NCBI GenBank assembly: GCA_022410635.1
Contig: JAJVDF010000499.1
Coordinates: 855,504 to 919,503 of the forward strand
DNA length: 64,000 nt
Origin: Tretioscincus oriximinensis
Lineage: Eukaryota; Chordata; Lepidosauria; Squamata; Gymnophthalmidae
Reading direction: 5' to 3'
Shown: positions 1-53,884 of the stretch, in pieces
Layout of the letters: each line of letters opens with the position of its first letter
Numbering within the stretch: the stretch's first letter is position 1
Notes under the pieces: generated by a model
Database searches by the model: none
Told to the model about the DNA's origin: nothing
What the model saw: the letters and a program-made list of their open reading frames with translations, nothing else
Position numbers and translations under genes: made by a program

Positions 1-118
1 TCTTCAAACAGAGACTGGACAGTCATCTGTCTGGGATGGTTTAATGAATCCTGCAATGGCAGGAGGTTGGACTCGATGGTCCTGAAGGTCCCTTCCAACT
101 CTATGATTCTATGAAAAT
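1..118 (+). repeat. CR1 LINE 3' end (family B)
   Basis: Same text as the 3' end of the CR1 at 49488-49995 (gactggacagtcat..., gggatggtttaatgaatcc) and ends in the CR1-type tail ctatgattctatga. Only the last part is in the window. Confidence 0.85.
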
Positions 119-2446
119 GAACAGCCAGCTATTTCATTGCCACGAAGCAAGGACAGCTTTTATATACTAAATAATAATTGAAACAGGCATAATAGCAATA
201 TGACTCACAAACATAATGTTAAGTCATATTCTTCATATTCCTCCTGCAAACTCAAGGCAACAAATGTTGTTGCTGTTTTGGGAGTCATGACAGATTTCTG
301 TACTCCCATATTTATGTTTTGTTACTTTTCCAGTAGTGTAAGAGCTATTCTATATTGGTAAAGTTTCTTAATTTGGTGTGAAATTGTTTAGATCAGGAAA
401 CATTCGAAAGGGAGGATTAAAACCTAAGTGATTTTCTGTTATGAACTGTACTGAAGACATCATGGTCAATAAACTGGACTTCCTTATTTTCTTTTTTTCA
501 AAGAAAATTCCGGCATAGGATTAATAAGTTATTAGTTTTAATTGCTCAAAAGGTATGGCATTTCTGCACTTATTTCAGTGGACCACTCTAGTGTGGCCAG
601 AGTAACTAGGTACATCCACCAATCCCAGAACAATATCGTTTGCGCTAATGGTTATTCTCCGACAACTGGTGTGCAGATCTCAATGTTTACCTGAATTTTA
701 GAGGCAGCCTCTGACATTTTCCTTGGCCAGGAATAAAAGTTCTTTACATTGAAGACAGTAAGAGCCTAATTATATTTGTCAGGGATACTTGACTTTATCC
801 CAAAGAAAACGCATTTTCATATAGTCAATTTCAGAGAAACAGCCATATTAGTCTAGTAGGAAGTCCAACAAAGGGGCTAGTAGCACTTAGAGATTAACAG
901 TAGAAAAGATGCATCTGAAGAAGTAGATGTGTCTACGAAAGGTTATGCCACCTACTTTTCTATTGTTAGTCTCTAAGTACTACTAGCCCCTTTGCTGGTC
1001 GTTTTCATATATAGTTGTAGACAATACTTTTATCTGCCTTGAACACGATGTTACATAAGGTGAAGACTTTTTTTTAAAAAAGTCTAACTATAAAGGGAAT
1101 GTTTTTCTTCTTTTGGAAAAGCATTTTTAATTTTTTTGCATGAGTCCCTATGTTAGATAATGGAACTGCATATCCTTCAGCATTTTTCAAAGGTTTTAAG
1201 CTGACTAGATAGGATTGTTACTAGATAGGATGTTAAAATTGCTGAACAGTATAGTAGGGGAAATACAAACTATGTGTTATTCAGATATGAAAATTTATTT
1301 TTCCATCCTTAGAAATAGACAAATGTAATATGTTTTGTTGTTAGTTTTATTTTGTTGCTCATCTGGCTTTCTTATCTTCTGCATAATGTTAAATTGACAT
1401 TGTCAAGGTTGGTAGGTGCATTAAGAGATGTCAGAAAACATTTAAATTGCTAACAAACCAATTGAAAATAAAAATTTGCATTTGTATTAACCTAAGTTTA
1501 ACCTGAACATGCATTTCTTTTTCTTTGTAACTATAGGGGGAAAATATTGCATATATTACTGTTGGCTGTGCTTGTCTGCTTGGTTGTTTTCTGCAGACAA
1601 GCAGATTAAACTTTGTGAAGATTTATTAATACATGAGAGGAATTGTTTACTGGTGAAGAATGGAAGTGAAGGCTAAGGTATAATGGTAGGGGGCTATACA
1701 CACAAGAGATATCATATATATACAGTATCAAAGTGTTCAGGTAGTCAGCCAGTTGGTTCTAGGTGAGACTGTTCAACCTATGCTTTGTTTAAGTTCATTA
1801 TGAACTGGAAGAGGATTTGTATTTGTCTGCATCTCTAGTAAAAAGTTGCTTGAAAAAGGTATCTGGTCTCTTTAGAAGATTGGATAGGTTTTGGTTTGCC
1901 TGGACAGCTTTGTTTATGGTTAGATAACCAAAGATGTGTTAAAACTATGGGGAAAGGGTGGAGAGGATTTAAATGGGTCATATGGGATGACATGCTTTAA
2001 TAAGCAAAATATTTGGATGTTTGCACTGACATATGTAATGGAAGAAGATTGCTAAACATCTCTTAGGGAAAACCGTAATTCCTATATTTTATATTCCTTT
2101 TTTAACCTCCCCTGGTCCCAGCTCCGGATAAGGCCAGTCATTTTCACTTAGACATACTGTCATTGTCTAGCCAAAGGATGTTGGCAGTATTTGGTTTATG
2201 CAAGATTTTTTGAAAAGCCCTTTTCAAAATTCCTTCATGTAAAATTTGTTTTACAAATAAATTAGTTGGGAAGCTGTTGCCACCCTGTAGCATACAGTTC
2301 CTGTGAATCTGACCTCTTCTGCCAGGGGAAATTTTGTTTACTCTTCCAAGTCTCAAAAACAATGCAGATTTTTTAAAAAAGAAAGACGTTGCACAAAAGC
2401 TTGCAGTTGAACTAAGTTGTATTGCTCCAATTCTTGTTTTTTTCAG
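119..2446 (+). other. SMURF2 intron, mostly unique
   Basis: AT-rich intron sequence. Apart from the foldback element at 829-1000 no gene or known repeat is visible. The SMURF2 exon that should end with the residues before Tyr68 was searched for here and not seen. Confidence 0.6.
829..1000. repeat. Foldback element, family 1
   Basis: Imperfect palindrome. The left arm (ccaacaaaggggctagtagc...) is answered by the right arm (...ctactagcccctttgctgg), with the shared core gaagtagatgtgtctacgaa in the centre. Same family as 23035-23655, 24350-24555 and 57903-58123. Confidence 0.75.
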
Positions 2447-44523
<42,077 letters not shown>

Positions 44524-47129
44524 ACATTTTGCAAACTCACTGGAGACTGTATTTATACTCCATCAGATAGAAACCCTCTCCTCAGCCATGATACAGCAAA
44601 AGCTTGAAGTATAGGAAACCTTCCCCCTTTTTTTCTACTTTATAGGACAATATGAGGGAAAGGACAATTTTTTGGAATTTTTCATTCAAGAACATGTTCT
44701 GTGGCTTCTGCCAAGGAATTATTCAGCTGCTATTAAAAACTAGTATCTTGAACATACGGAATGCTGACTTTTCCTTCCTTTCAACCGTTAAGCAGTGTTC
44801 TTCTTAAAAAAAGAAAAAGAAAAAAAAGATGACTACTATTTTTCTAAAAGGTGATCTATCTATTTGCCTCTCTGATTTCTACTCTCACAGGTCCAAGATT
44901 CAGCTGTTGGTAAAAGTTCTGGGCAACTTACATAATTGAACAGTATGTGATACTGAACGGCACCTATATTTGCTATTTTTTTAATGAAATATTTTTATTC
45001 TAATTTTGTGCATACATTTGGCAAAACAGCTCATAAGATCACTTCAACGTTTGTTTTCCTGGAGTGAACGGTTTGGATTTGAGTTCAGTGTTACTTGTGT
45101 AAAGGACTTCTATAATTCTCAAGCAAGAACCACAGGTTTTGACTCCTGTTTTTCTCATCAGATTTCTCCAGCAGAATCCTAGTCTGAGGTAACTTGCACT
45201 GCATTTGGTACAGTACTTTGTGGTAAATGTGGAACCCGCCCCTTTCTAAAGAACATTCTAAGCCTATCGCATTTTTTAAAAGAACACTTTTGTAAAAGCA
45301 GAAACAGAAACCGACACTTGAGTTTTTTAAATTTGCTTTCCATTATAAATGGAGCTGCTACATTTTGGAATCTCCTCAGCGTAAGTTGATAATATCAACA
45401 GCCTTCTTGCCAACACATCATTTAGTTTTTTGGAATATTCTGTGGATATTGTACCAACCAAAGTTTTTTTTAATGTTCAGGTGCAGCAAAAGCTGCATTG
45501 AATATTAGTTGTTATGAAATCACATCAGGTTGAAAATGTCTTTTGTTTTCAATGGTTGTGAATGTGGGAAACAATGTAGCAAACTGAAACAAAAGTTTGG
45601 TGTTTATCTGAGATGCAAGCATGGTGTGATGTGCTCTAGTGAGCATCTGGCTGGGACACATTTGAAGCTATTTTTGTAACAAAAGTATATATATGCAAAC
45701 TTATTTTTTAAGGGGCCATTTTCAGGTGGAATATTATGCACTGCTAAAAACAGCCACGATCCCCTCTGTGAAAACTAAATTGTGTGGGCTTTGAATTCGG
45801 AGCAGGTTCACAAATGGAAGCTCTCTGTGCCATTACATGTGCGTGGTCTCTTCAGACACTATCACTCCTGTGGCCAGAATTACTGTTGATTGTTTTGGAT
45901 GCTGCACATACAGAGTAGCACCCATGTTACTCTGTAGTTTTGCATTTACATGTATCTGAGAATAGGAAATCTGTGATGGAGTTGAAGAGGGCAAAATCCC
46001 TCTTCAAAAATACTTGAAATTCAGTTCATTAGAATGGTCAACTCATTTCAGCTGCTCACCTCGCTGTACAAAGGATCGGCAACGCCATAGGTCATACTCA
46101 ACTTGTTAATCGTGAAGTATCTACCTGAACTCACCACTTTTTCTGTGCTAATAGCTAATGATGTGTGTACTGAATTTTTTGGGAAATTACCCGTGCAATC
46201 CTGAAAAAATTCCTTAGCACGTTCTTATAAATTGGAAGCAAGGAAAGCAAATTGGAAGGATGGTTATTAGATGGTGTTGGTATCACTTCCAACCAACCTG
46301 GCTTTGATCTGACCCTGGAATGTAAGGTTGTACGGCAACTAGACGCATCCTGTTGCCATTAATGGAATTTGGGGTCGAGAAAATGACTTCCAATCTGTAG
46401 TATTGGTTTTCTAGTCAAACGCCTGTTTCTGTTGTTCTGCAAATTGCACATGCTAGATGGCAGACGAAAGGGTGACTTGTAGCTACTCTCTTTTTTAATA
46501 ACCTGATGTTGTTTATGACAGATCAGACGTCTGCATTCCACATTCCTGGGCTGCTACAAGAGCTGTTAGTCCATACTTACTATTCCACATATGTTAGTTG
46601 GAATAGTTTCAAAGGCTCTATGCAGTTCCAGTTAGGAGATTGGTAGTATAGGTCACAGGCTGTTCTTCGCATCTTCATAAATGTGCTTTGGAATTCTGTC
46701 CCTCTAGAGTTATAGAGAGGAACACCATGTAGTTTGTTTCTTTCTGCCTCTGAGACCGGCTAGAGTGTTATTTTTTATATAGGTGCTTATGCTCTGTCGT
46801 TGTAGGACTCTGGAGTTTTCAGCCTTTTGTAAGCAGTTATTCAAACCTGCTGTTCTTCCTACATGGTGCAGGTTTGGGGTGAATCCACAAGGCCTTATAA
46901 GCCTCTTGCTTGCTCTGTAGGGGAAATGGGTTAGATATACACCTATTCCTTTGCAGTGTTGAGCACCTGACCCAGGATAATAGCGGTGCTCTTCCGTGGC
47001 CTAAGGATGCATCCATTTTCCCCCCCACAAGGCTGTGCTGAATGTCATGGTCCCCACTGCCAGCCTTTGCTTACCTTGGGGCTGTGTGGATTTAAGAACA
47101 GCGCTATTCTGTAAGCTGTGGCAATTGAC

Positions 47130-47135
47130 AATAAA
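47130..47135 (+). promoter_or_regulatory. Possible proximal poly(A) signal
   Basis: AATAAA within gacaataaaaagat inside the SMURF2 3' UTR. Could give a shorter transcript of about 2.6 kb of 3' UTR. Confidence 0.4.
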
Positions 47136-47460
47136 AAGATAAATTGCCTCAAGGAAACTTCATTGTTAAAGTTTCTAAGGCATTAGATATAATGTCATAA
47201 TTTAAATCAGAGAGTAAATGCTGTCACCTTGTTTTTTAATTCATGGTGTCCGGGAAGAACTTCCATAACTATAGGGCTACCTTTGTGAAAACCATTTATA
47301 CTAAGCAGAAGAAAACATTTCAGCCTCGTACTTCGGTTTATACAGTACCGAGCAGAATGACCCAAGTTGAATCGTAGGTCTTCTGAGTGCCTTTATAACT
47401 GCATTACCATGAAAAGCTTTAAAGCTCAGAACCTGTCAGCAGCTTCTCTAATAGAGTTCT

Positions 47461-47548
47461 TTCTGCACTATTTTGAGATACATCTTGGAATAGGGGCCTC
47501 CCATCCACATGCCAGTGTAGGCTACGGCAGGCCCTGAATAGTGCAGAA
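47461..47548. repeat. Short foldback element in SMURF2 3' UTR (family 2-like)
   Basis: Perfect 12-bp inverted ends ttctgcactatt / aatagtgcagaa. The interior (catccacatgccagtgtagg, ggcaggccc) matches family 2. Confidence 0.8.
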
Positions 47549-48385
47549 ATGGCATGAATCCCTTCACATGTCGTCCTACAACCATGCCACGAATCTCTCC
47601 CAACAATTGCTAAACTCATACTACGTCAAAATTTTGGATTTCCACCTAGATTTAAATGTGAATATTTATTTCCAGGATGCCCGTCTTCCTGTAAGGTTTC
47701 TTCTCCATTCTCAATAATTTGCATTAAATAATTGTGGGGGGGAAAAACCCTAGATTATATTTCCTTGCTTTCTTTTCATCCATAAATGTTTTGACGATTT
47801 TGTAGAGTTTCAAATATACAGTACTCAGTTGTGTTTCAGGTTTGATTTCTAGATGTAAAGTTTTGTAATGGTGCTTTGTACAGTATGCATTCTATTATTT
47901 GCACATAGGTTCAGATTTCCCAACCCGACTTTATTTTTTACCAGGTTTTATTTTCTTACTGGCATCTAAAGCACATCGGGCTTCTTCTTCTCCCAACACT
48001 ACATCTGTTAAATCTCTGGGTGCATTTGAACTGGCTGTATTAATGGAAGAGCTTCGCTTTTATATCATGTTGTGCACCACAAACACGCCACACCTAGATT
48101 CCATCGCTTCAGCCTTGAAACGGCACCACATAGTTCACAGGTGCAATTTTGATTTCTGACTCTGCCAAATTCCTTGTATCTAAAACTAGTCCACATTTGG
48201 TATGATTTTTTTCCCTCTACCACAGACTGACAGATGAGGTTTTTTTAGTTGTGTTTCTATTGTATTTATTGCAGAGTGTTTTTAGTATTGAAACTCATTG
48301 TATTTTCACCCAGCTGTTACATGAGCTTTAACAAATACATCTGTATAAAATGTTTTTAAAATATGTACCCATGCAGAAGTTGAGC

Positions 48386-48391
48386 AATAAA
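48386..48391 (+). promoter_or_regulatory. Distal poly(A) signal of SMURF2
   Basis: AATAAA in gagcaataaaactgg, followed about 40 nt later by a GT-rich stretch (ctgtggcttggtttattc), the usual arrangement for cleavage. Repeats begin about 100 bp downstream, which fits the end of the transcription unit. Confidence 0.65.
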
Positions 48392-48511
48392 ACTGGATGC
48401 TGTTTATCACAGCATCAATGGTTTTAAAACGCCCTGTGGCTTGGTTTATTCATAAATCAAATAAATACTGTTGTGTGGATACAGGAGTTTGCACTAAGAA
48501 GTCTGCATAAA

Positions 48512-48587
48512 CAGAAGAAGAAGAAGAAGAACAAGGGGAACTGTTTGCAATTTATTAAGAAGAAGAAGGAAGAAGAGGAAGAAGAAG
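48512..48587. repeat. (GAA)n-rich tract at SINE tail
   Basis: Two GAA-rich blocks (48514-48530, 48558-48587) attached to the tail of a minus-strand SINE. Confidence 0.85.
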
Positions 48588-48850
48588 TGGGTTCTTATAC
48601 CCTGCTTTTCTCGCCTTTCAAAGGGACTCAAAGCAGCTTACAAGGATATTTTTGACTGAAGTCTGACATTCTCTCTTCCCTACCAGACTGGTGGTTCCCA
48701 TGTATCTACTTGCAGTCAGTTGCAATTTCTTGCAATTCTTGCTTTCGAATAGCTGGGTTGGCTAGAGCTACAGGCTAGTGGAAGGTGCTCAGTCCTCCCC
48801 ACGTCCCACACAGGCGAGAGACGGATTCCTAAGCGACTGAGGATCCATTC
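48588..48850 (-). repeat. SINE type 1
   Basis: gggttcttataccctgcttt, gggactcaaagcagctta (tail) first; tRNA-like head near 48830. Confidence 0.88.
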
Positions 48851-49487
48851 AAGCTAAGATGTGGGTTCTGTAAGCCTGTGGGCTGTTGGATCTCTCTGCA
48901 TGCTTTTGAGCGTAATGGTGGCATCGGGTGCAGAGACTACAACTTGCATGAAGAAATGGTTGGTTTGGCAAAGAACTGTGGGAGTTGTAGTCTAAAAAGA
49001 AGAGATTTTTCCCAGCTTTCTCCTGATGCGTACCTGAAATGACATCATCAACACACATATCTCCATCTCTCCTCCTTTCTTCAATGTTTCCATGCCAGCT
49101 TTTATTTTCAGTTCCGCAGAAAACCAAGGGCCTGGAATCTTAGTTGGTGTCTTTTGTAACTGCCTGTAAGGACAAAGTAGTGACTGACATGCTTATTAAG
49201 GGAGGGAGGAAGAAAGAAAGAANCCCCCCCAAGCCTGTTTTCCTGTTCTGTTCTTCCTCTCACACATTGCACGAGTGGCAGGAAGCCAGGAGTGCTACAC
49301 TGGATTCCTATCAAGGGTGATGTTTTCCGAAGGCTTATGCCAGCTCCCTTCAAGAGACCGAGCATCAGCACCTGTCACCAGCCAGCAGCAACAGCAGCAG
49401 AGATGGTGCAGATTTCAAAAGGGCCTGCACTCCTGTCCAACTTCTCAGTACTGATGAAGTCTGCGACAGAGAAGGACTTCGGTACGA
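48851..49487. other. Intergenic, no gene seen
   Basis: No exon-like signal. Towards the end (49290-49480) coding-like sequence may be the upstream part of the following CR1 copy. Confidence 0.45.
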
Positions 49488-49995
49488 CCCCACTTGGAAT
49501 CCTGTGTTCAGTTCTGGGGGCCCCAATTTAAACAGGACATTGATAAACTAGAGCAAGTACAGAAGAGAGTTACAAGGATGGTGAGTGGTCTGGAAACCAT
49601 GTCCTATGAGGAACGGTTAAAGGATCTGGGGATGTTTAGTCTGCAAAAGAGAAGACTGAGAGGAGACCTGATAGCTGCCTACAAATACCTGAGGGGCTGT
49701 CACAGAGCAGAGGAATCAGCACTGTTCTCATTAGCACATGGAAGGACTAGAAAAAATGGAATGAAACTGCAAGGGATTAGATTTAGATTAGACATCAGGA
49801 AAAAATTTCTAACAATCAGGGTGATAAACCAGTGGAACAGTTTGCCACAGGGGGTGGTGAGTTCGCATTCACTAGAAGTCTTCAAANAGAGACTGGACAA
49901 TCATCATTCTGGGATGGTTTAATGAATCCTGCATTGAGCAGGGGGTTGGACCCAATGACCCTGGAGGTCCCTTCCAACTCTATGATTCTATGATT
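49488..49995 (+). repeat. CR1 LINE 3' fragment (family B)
   Basis: Frame 49494-49922 reads CVQFWGPQFKQDIDKLEQVQ, KRVTRMVSGL, RRLRGDLIAAYKYLRG, INQWNSLPQGVV, the C-terminal end of CR1 ORF2, then a short 3' UTR and ctatgattctatga. One N. Confidence 0.9.
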
Positions 49996-50364
49996 TAGGA
50001 GACTATGGGAAAGACAAGATGCTTACCTAGATAAAGGCATGGAAGCTAGTATAAGGTGGGAAATATCTGTAGTAGTTACCCAGTATTGAGAGCGTCATTG
50101 AAAAGACTTCAGAAGAACGCACCAGTGCTTGTCTAACCTAAAGGACACGTTTAGCTGATAAATTCACCATGTGCTGAAGTACCCAAGGGATCCAGGCTAA
50201 GGTTGGTTCGTGGCATATTCCATGTTTCTNACCCACAGGATTCCTGCAATGTTGCACTTGTAGATGGTGCAAAATAATGGCAACTGGGTGTGTTGTAGGA
50301 TGTAACTTTAAAAGGTATAGCAGTCTCTGTTCAGATGGTTTCCAAACATAAGTTCGGAGAGTAA
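49996..50364. other. Intergenic, nothing recognised
   Basis: Unique-looking sequence with one N. Confidence 0.45.
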
Positions 50365-50625
50365 TAGAGCTAGTTTGGTGTANTGGTTGAGTGTTNGACT
50401 TGTACCTGGTANTCTCCCGGTTCCATTCCCCACTCCTCCACGAAAGCCAGCTGGGTGACCTTGGGCCAGTCNTGGTTCTTNGAACTCTCCCAGCCNCACC
50501 TACTCCATAGGGTGTCTGTTGTGGAGAAAGCAACAAAAGCTATGTGCGCCACCCTATGGTTGGCCGCCCTGAGACCTTCAGGTATAAGGCGGGATACAAG
50601 TACAAATATTCAAATAATAAATAAG
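50365..50625 (+). repeat. SINE type 2 (Sauria-SINE-like)
   Basis: tagtttggtgtantggttga, gtgaccttgggccagtcntg, tail gagaccttcaggtataaggc and a short A/T-rich end. Several Ns. Confidence 0.85.
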
Positions 50626-50936
50626 AGTAACAGACTTTATTTGTTTCTTATTTATTTATGTGCTCGGAGCTTTTTTCCCAGTGCAGTAGGGTCACTCTCT
50701 GGAATTCAGGTATTTTGTAGATGTGTACAAATTATTTCTTGATCTCTATATAAAAGATCAAATCCAGATACAGAAAGCTGTGAAAAGGCAGAGGGGGGAG
50801 GGGCTCTCTGTNCTGGAACAGAAAGACAGTTCCAGGCAGAAATTCTGTTTATGGTTGTTAAGTTGCCATTCATGGATGTACAATTTCTAGTGACAGCTCC
50901 ATCTAGTGGCAATCACATTAACAGGTAAAGAGCAGT

Positions 50937-51300
50937 GTCACATGATAAAAACCTAGGCTTATTATTGGACAGCTTATCCTCCATTTTTGGAGAACATTCT
51001 AGGAGGGAGACTCCATTTTCTTAGTTTAGTNGCTTTCACACCTTGTGCCTAGCTGCTTAGTCCTAGCATAGCTGNTAAGTAATCTTTATTTTTGTATTGT
51101 AAACTTAATTATTAGATATATTAGTCNAAGNCCTTCTGTAGACTACTGTTATATTGATTCCTGTTTATGTTTGTTTCAGTTTCACCTTGCCTGTTTCCAA
51201 ATAAAGTAGACTTCAGCAAAACAGTCTCTTTCACTGGGAGCAGGGAGGTTTATCTGCATGTTGGAATACACACTGTGTTTACGTGTAGGAAGACAGAACA
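50937..51300 (+). repeat. Possible LTR-like sequence
   Basis: Contains ctccatttttggagaacatt, a poly(A)-signal context (ccaaataaagtagacttcag) and cagtctctttcactgggagc, an arrangement like an LTR R-U5 region. I could not find matching ends or a target duplication. Confidence 0.3.
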
Positions 51301-51456
51301 CTCTCTGCTCTCAGCCCTTGTCTACCACTGATACCTGGGAAGAACATTTTTGTCTGCTTCTACTGATCATCTCTAGCCTTCAGCATCTAAATGTTTCATG
51401 TCAATCCACTTCCCGAACCATTGTTGAGTAAAAGAGAACATGCCCACTTCCAAGAC

Positions 51457-51745
51457 ACGGATAGCTCAGTCGCTAAGGAATCCGTCTCTCAGCTAGTAGA
51501 TGGGGTTTCGCAGCCCTGTGTGGGATATGGGGAGGGGTGAGCACCTTCCAGTAGCCTNTAGCTCTAGCCAACCCAGCTATTCGAAAGCANGAANTGCAAC
51601 TGACTGCAAGTAGATACATGGGAACCACCACAGCCTGGTGGGGAAGACAGAATGTCAGCCTTCGGGCAAAAATACCCTTGTAAGCCGCTTTGAGTCCCTT
51701 TGAAAGGTGAGAAAAGNGGGGTAGAAGAACCCAGTTCTTCTTTTT
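51457..51745 (+). repeat. SINE type 1
   Basis: cacggatagctcagtcgcta head, B box (gggtttcgcagccc), tail gccgctttgagtccctttga. Several Ns. Confidence 0.88.
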
Positions 51746-52420
51746 CCAAAGGCAATGATGCTTGTAAGTGTTTCTATAGAGACTGAGGGACTTCTTTAAT
51801 CTGTTTGGCTAAATGACTGCAGGAGCCATTACTCTTTCTTAAAAGCACTTGGCACCAGAAGTCTTACATGTTACTTCTGTCCTCCAAAGAACTCCGAAAT
51901 CACAGCCTCTAGTCACACATTCGCTTTCAAATCTTCATTCTTGAAGGATGAGCTTAAGCAGGTTTTTCTGGTTTAGTGTAAGGGGGTGGGTGGGTAAACA
52001 GATGAGGCGCCTTCTTCAGGACTGAAAAAAGGTTTGGTAGAAATATTTGCTTTTTGAAAAGTGTTCTTTTAAGCTAACAAACCGGATGACTATTAAAAAG
52101 TTTTTAATGATTATCCTACTTTCATAAACCTGATAGGGATCCAAGATGAATGGCAGCATATGTAGTATTCATTTTAGCTCTGCTATTGGCTATTTGGTAA
52201 ATTTAGATAATTCTGTTAAATTTGATTGTATTCTTTTTATGCTATATGTATTCTCATGTTTATTTTGCCCAGCCCTGCAGTCTCAGATTANTATACAATT
52301 TAAAACACAAAATAGACGATCGTTCCCTAAAGAGTTGCAAAAGAAGATATAATTTTGCCTGATATCTGTACCAAGCATACAATTTGGCAATTATCTTTGG
52401 GAAGATTGATTCCTAGTGGG
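51746..52420. other. Intergenic, nothing recognised
   Basis: AT-rich unique sequence. Confidence 0.45.
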
Positions 52421-52735
52421 GGAGAAGAAGAACTGGGTTCTTATACCCTGCTTTTCTCACCTTTCAAAGGGACTCAAAGCGGCTTATAAGGGTATTTTTG
52501 CACGAAGGCTGACATTCTCTCTTCCCCAACAGGCTCTGGTGGTTCCCTTGTATCTACTTGCAGTCAGTTGCAATTTCTTGCAGTTCCTGCTTTCGAATAG
52601 CTGGGTTGGCTAGAGCTACAGGCTAGTGGAAGGTGCTCAGCCCTCCCCACGTCCAACACAGGGCTTCAAAACCATCTATCCCAGATGAGAGACGGATTCG
52701 TTAGTGACTGAGCTATCCATGCCTGCTACAAAACT
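52421..52735 (-). repeat. SINE type 1
   Basis: Full-length on the minus strand: tail at 52427 (agaactgggttcttataccc), head ending gctatccatgcctgc near 52720. Confidence 0.9.
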
Positions 52736-53377
52736 CAACATATGGTATGGCAAGAAGACCTTGTATCTGAGCGAGTGGGAAGTCTATGTGAACAGGAGCA
52801 GATACTTTCAGAAATCAGTGCTTAAGTTGTATTGAACTTTCTGAGCAACAATTGAATTGGCATCAAAAACCAATAGGAAGCCATGCAGAAGAGATGTAAA
52901 TGCAGCCAGAAACCCCATGTTTTGCATTTGCTGAAGTTTTTGAACTGTCTTCAAAAGTAGCCAGACAAAAGTGTGTTACAAGGACATGGATTTAGATTTA
53001 ATGATTCATAAAAGGATACTGTAAATTCAAAAATTTCTGGACAGGAAATAAGAGCCATTGCAAACCTCAAATCTGAAAAATCTCCTGGCCTGGATGGTTT
53101 CACACCTATTTTTTATAAATATTTTGTGCAAGATTTGACATTGCATTTAAAAATTCTCTTTAATAAGATATTGAGAGAACAGGAAATTCCTCCTTCCTGG
53201 AAAGAATCAACAATTATTCCAATATTAAAAAAGGGGAAATCAGAAGATGTTGAGTCCTAACAACCCATTTCTCTAGCATATCAAGACTATAAGGTCTTTG
53301 TGGCAGTATTAGCTAGACGAATAGACGAATATATTCCAATCTTAAAAAGGTAGGATCAATAGAGTTTTGCTAAAATC

Positions 53378-53410
53378 ATAGAGTTGAAAGGGACCTCCAG
53401 GACCATCAAG
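53378..53410 (-). repeat. CR1 family B tail scrap inside the L1
   Basis: atcatagagttgaaagggac, then ctccaggaccatcaag: the reverse of the family B 3' end. Confidence 0.65.
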
Positions 53411-53533
53411 TTAGATCAAGGCACCTTGGAGATCCAATTAGAATATCAACAAATATTTTATATCAAGCCCAAAAATATCATAGAAAAGGGGCCTTAATTA
53501 AGCTTGAAGTTATAAGGCATTTGATTTACATAA

Positions 53534-53884
53534 TTGTGCAATATATATAATTGTGGCTCTAATTTTAGGCAAGTATTAATAAAACTATATGAAAATAATA
53601 CTGCAAGAATAAGTGCCAATATGGGCTTGTCAGAAATGAACCCTATTATTAATGGAGTCAAGCAGGGATGCCCTTTATCCCCCCTAATATTTCTAGCAAT
53701 AGAACCTCTAGCTAATCAAATACGGAATAATGTCAATATTAAGGAATATAACATGGGGAGAGAAGCATTAAAGATAAATCTATACGCTGATGATGCACTA
53801 GTAATATTTGATGATCTCGTACACATGCTCCCATATTTAATAGAGGAAATTAAGAATTTTGAGAGAATTCCGGTCGAAAGATAA
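53534..53884 (+). pseudogene. L1 ORF2 reverse transcriptase fragment
   Basis: 116 open codons containing GVKQGCPLSPLIFLAIEPLA and the YADD active site. Part of the L1 at 52992-55585, broken on both sides. Confidence 0.85.

Larger units (their letters stand above)
44524..48408 (+). other. SMURF2: SMURF2 3' UTR
   Basis: About 3.9 kb of open-frame-poor, AT-rich sequence after the stop codon, without LINE or SINE insertions, consistent with the long SMURF2 3' UTR. It contains a palindromic insert at 47461-47548 and two possible poly(A) signals. The end point is inferred from the signal at 48386. Confidence 0.75.

Noticed and set aside
1..2446. Upstream SMURF2 coding exons
   Set aside because: Looked for the sequence coding DPKWNQHYD and the preceding C2 strands; not present, so these exons lie outside the window.
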